Shown: positions 4,846 through 5,287 of the stretch, piece by piece
Layout: each line of letters begins with the position of its first letter
Numbering within the stretch: position 1 is the stretch's first letter
Origin: Anaerolineales bacterium UBA6668
Lineage (GTDB): Bacteria > Chloroflexota > Anaerolineae > Anaerolineales > UBA6668
Assembly: GCA_002455215.1 (NCBI GenBank)
Contig: DKKK01000154.1
Location: forward strand, 1 to 5,287
DNA length: 5,287 nt
Direction of reading: 5' to 3'
The notes under the pieces: model-generated
What the model was told of the DNA's origin: nothing
What the model saw: only the letters and a program-made list of their open reading frames with translations
Databases searched by the model: none
Program-made: the position numbers and the translations under genes

Positions 4846-4887
4846 AAAAAAATGTTCGGTGTTTATTTGGGAGATAGATTCGACAGT

Positions 4888-5283
4888 TTAGAACATGTGC
4901 CCCATTTTCTCCTTTTTAATATGGATGTAGTGAGGATTGTTTTCACCATGCCCGACAATCAGGGGAATACGCTCAACCACATCAATACCATAGTTTTTCA
5001 GGGCTGTAATTTTGTTCGGGTTATTGGTGAGCAGGCGCACACGGGTGAGTCCTAAATAGCGCAATATTTGAGCCGCTACACCGTAGTCCCGCAAGTCAGC
5101 CTGCAAACCCAATTCGTGGTTCGCTTCTACTGTGTCAAAACCGCGCTCTTGCAAGGCATAAGCTTTTAGTTTGTTCATCAAGCCAATCCCCCGCCCTTCT
5201 TGCCGCAGGTACAAAATCGCCCCAACCCCTTCTGCCTGAATTTGCTTTTGTGCGGCGGTAAACTGCGGGCCACAATCGCAACG
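4888..5283 (-). CDS. ribA: GTP cyclohydrolase II, C-terminal part (ribA or ribBA), 5' end missing or broken
   Basis: The frame encodes 131 residues of the GTP cyclohydrolase II domain, which opens GTP to 2,5-diamino-6-ribosylamino-pyrimidinone phosphate, the first step of riboflavin synthesis. RCDCGPQ at the upstream end holds two of the three zinc cysteines. It is followed by [11 protein letters not shown] (25-35), [10 protein letters not shown] (50-59), the LRDYG segment with the catalytic Arg (64-68), and RLLTNNPNK (83-91). The tail, with [18 protein letters not shown], matches RibBA-type C-termini; whether a RibB domain is fused cannot be seen. In the same frame the codon before Arg (5286-5284) is TAA, although the conserved domain clearly begins further upstream. 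Either the gene is interrupted, or the last bases of this sequence contain an error. A short product from TTG at 5214 would lack the zinc site and is unlikely to be functional. Confidence 0.88.
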   Translation of the reverse strand, partial: RCDCGPQFTAAQKQIQAEGVGAILYLRQEGRGIGLMNKLKAYALQERGFDTVEANHELGLQADLRDYGVAAQILRYLGLTRVRLLTNNPNKITALKNYGIDVVERIPLIVGHGENNPHYIHIKKEKMGHMF

Positions 5284-5287
5284 TTAA

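Noticed and set aside
4846..4887. FMN riboswitch upstream of ribH
   Set aside because: The gap is only 42 bases, far too short for an RFN element of over 100 bases. Any such element would lie upstream of the rib operon, outside the window.
4850..4890. Further copy of the repeat family between the rib genes (ATGTTCGGTG and ATTCGACA)
   Set aside because: Only 8-10-base resemblances are present, with no GCGCTTTTTT core and no paired arms, so chance is enough.

Overview
The window is 5,287 bp of bacterial DNA with fairly balanced base composition and two gene clusters. The left part holds the first 45 codons of an adenylosuccinate synthetase gene (minus strand, running off the left edge). It is followed by a 440-bp divergent intergenic region and a complete short-chain dehydrogenase (plus strand). 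The right part, all on the minus strand, reads from right to left: the C-terminal part of GTP cyclohydrolase II (ribA or ribBA), ribH, a CDP-alcohol phosphatidyltransferase, lgt, and an RNase Z-like metallo-beta-lactamase-fold hydrolase. The dehydrogenase and the hydrolase converge on a 213-bp intergenic region full of palindromes.

lgt makes this Bacteria. The PurA fragment has the GTNAGHS form I associate with the short archaeal-type enzymes. The phosphatidyltransferase resembles phosphatidylinositol-phosphate/archaetidylinositol-phosphate synthases. Together with the enlarged Lgt, this suggests an uncultured lineage such as Chloroflexota; that is an inference of low to moderate confidence, because no rRNA or other phylogenetic marker is present.

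ribA and ribH catalyse consecutive or convergent steps of riboflavin synthesis. The phosphatidyltransferase and Lgt act in the membrane: one makes a phospholipid, and the other uses phosphatidylglycerol to lipidate prolipoproteins. The hydrolase follows lgt with no gap and is probably co-transcribed with it. The run ends in a strong intrinsic terminator (44-bp perfect palindrome plus T-run).

The most unusual feature is a family of short palindromic intergenic repeats with ends ATTCGRCAC/GTGYCGAAT and a GCGCTTTTTTCC core. At least six half- or full-length copies lie in three of the intergenic regions, and none is in a gene. They appear to serve as, or sit next to, promoters and terminators. 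Other points of note are an in-frame stop just before the RCDC metal-binding motif of GTP cyclohydrolase II at the right edge, an Lgt with about 110 extra residues, and a GDSGKGK P-loop variant in PurA. No phage, transposase, CRISPR, tRNA or rRNA was found. Apart from the repeat family, I see no convincing new multi-gene system.
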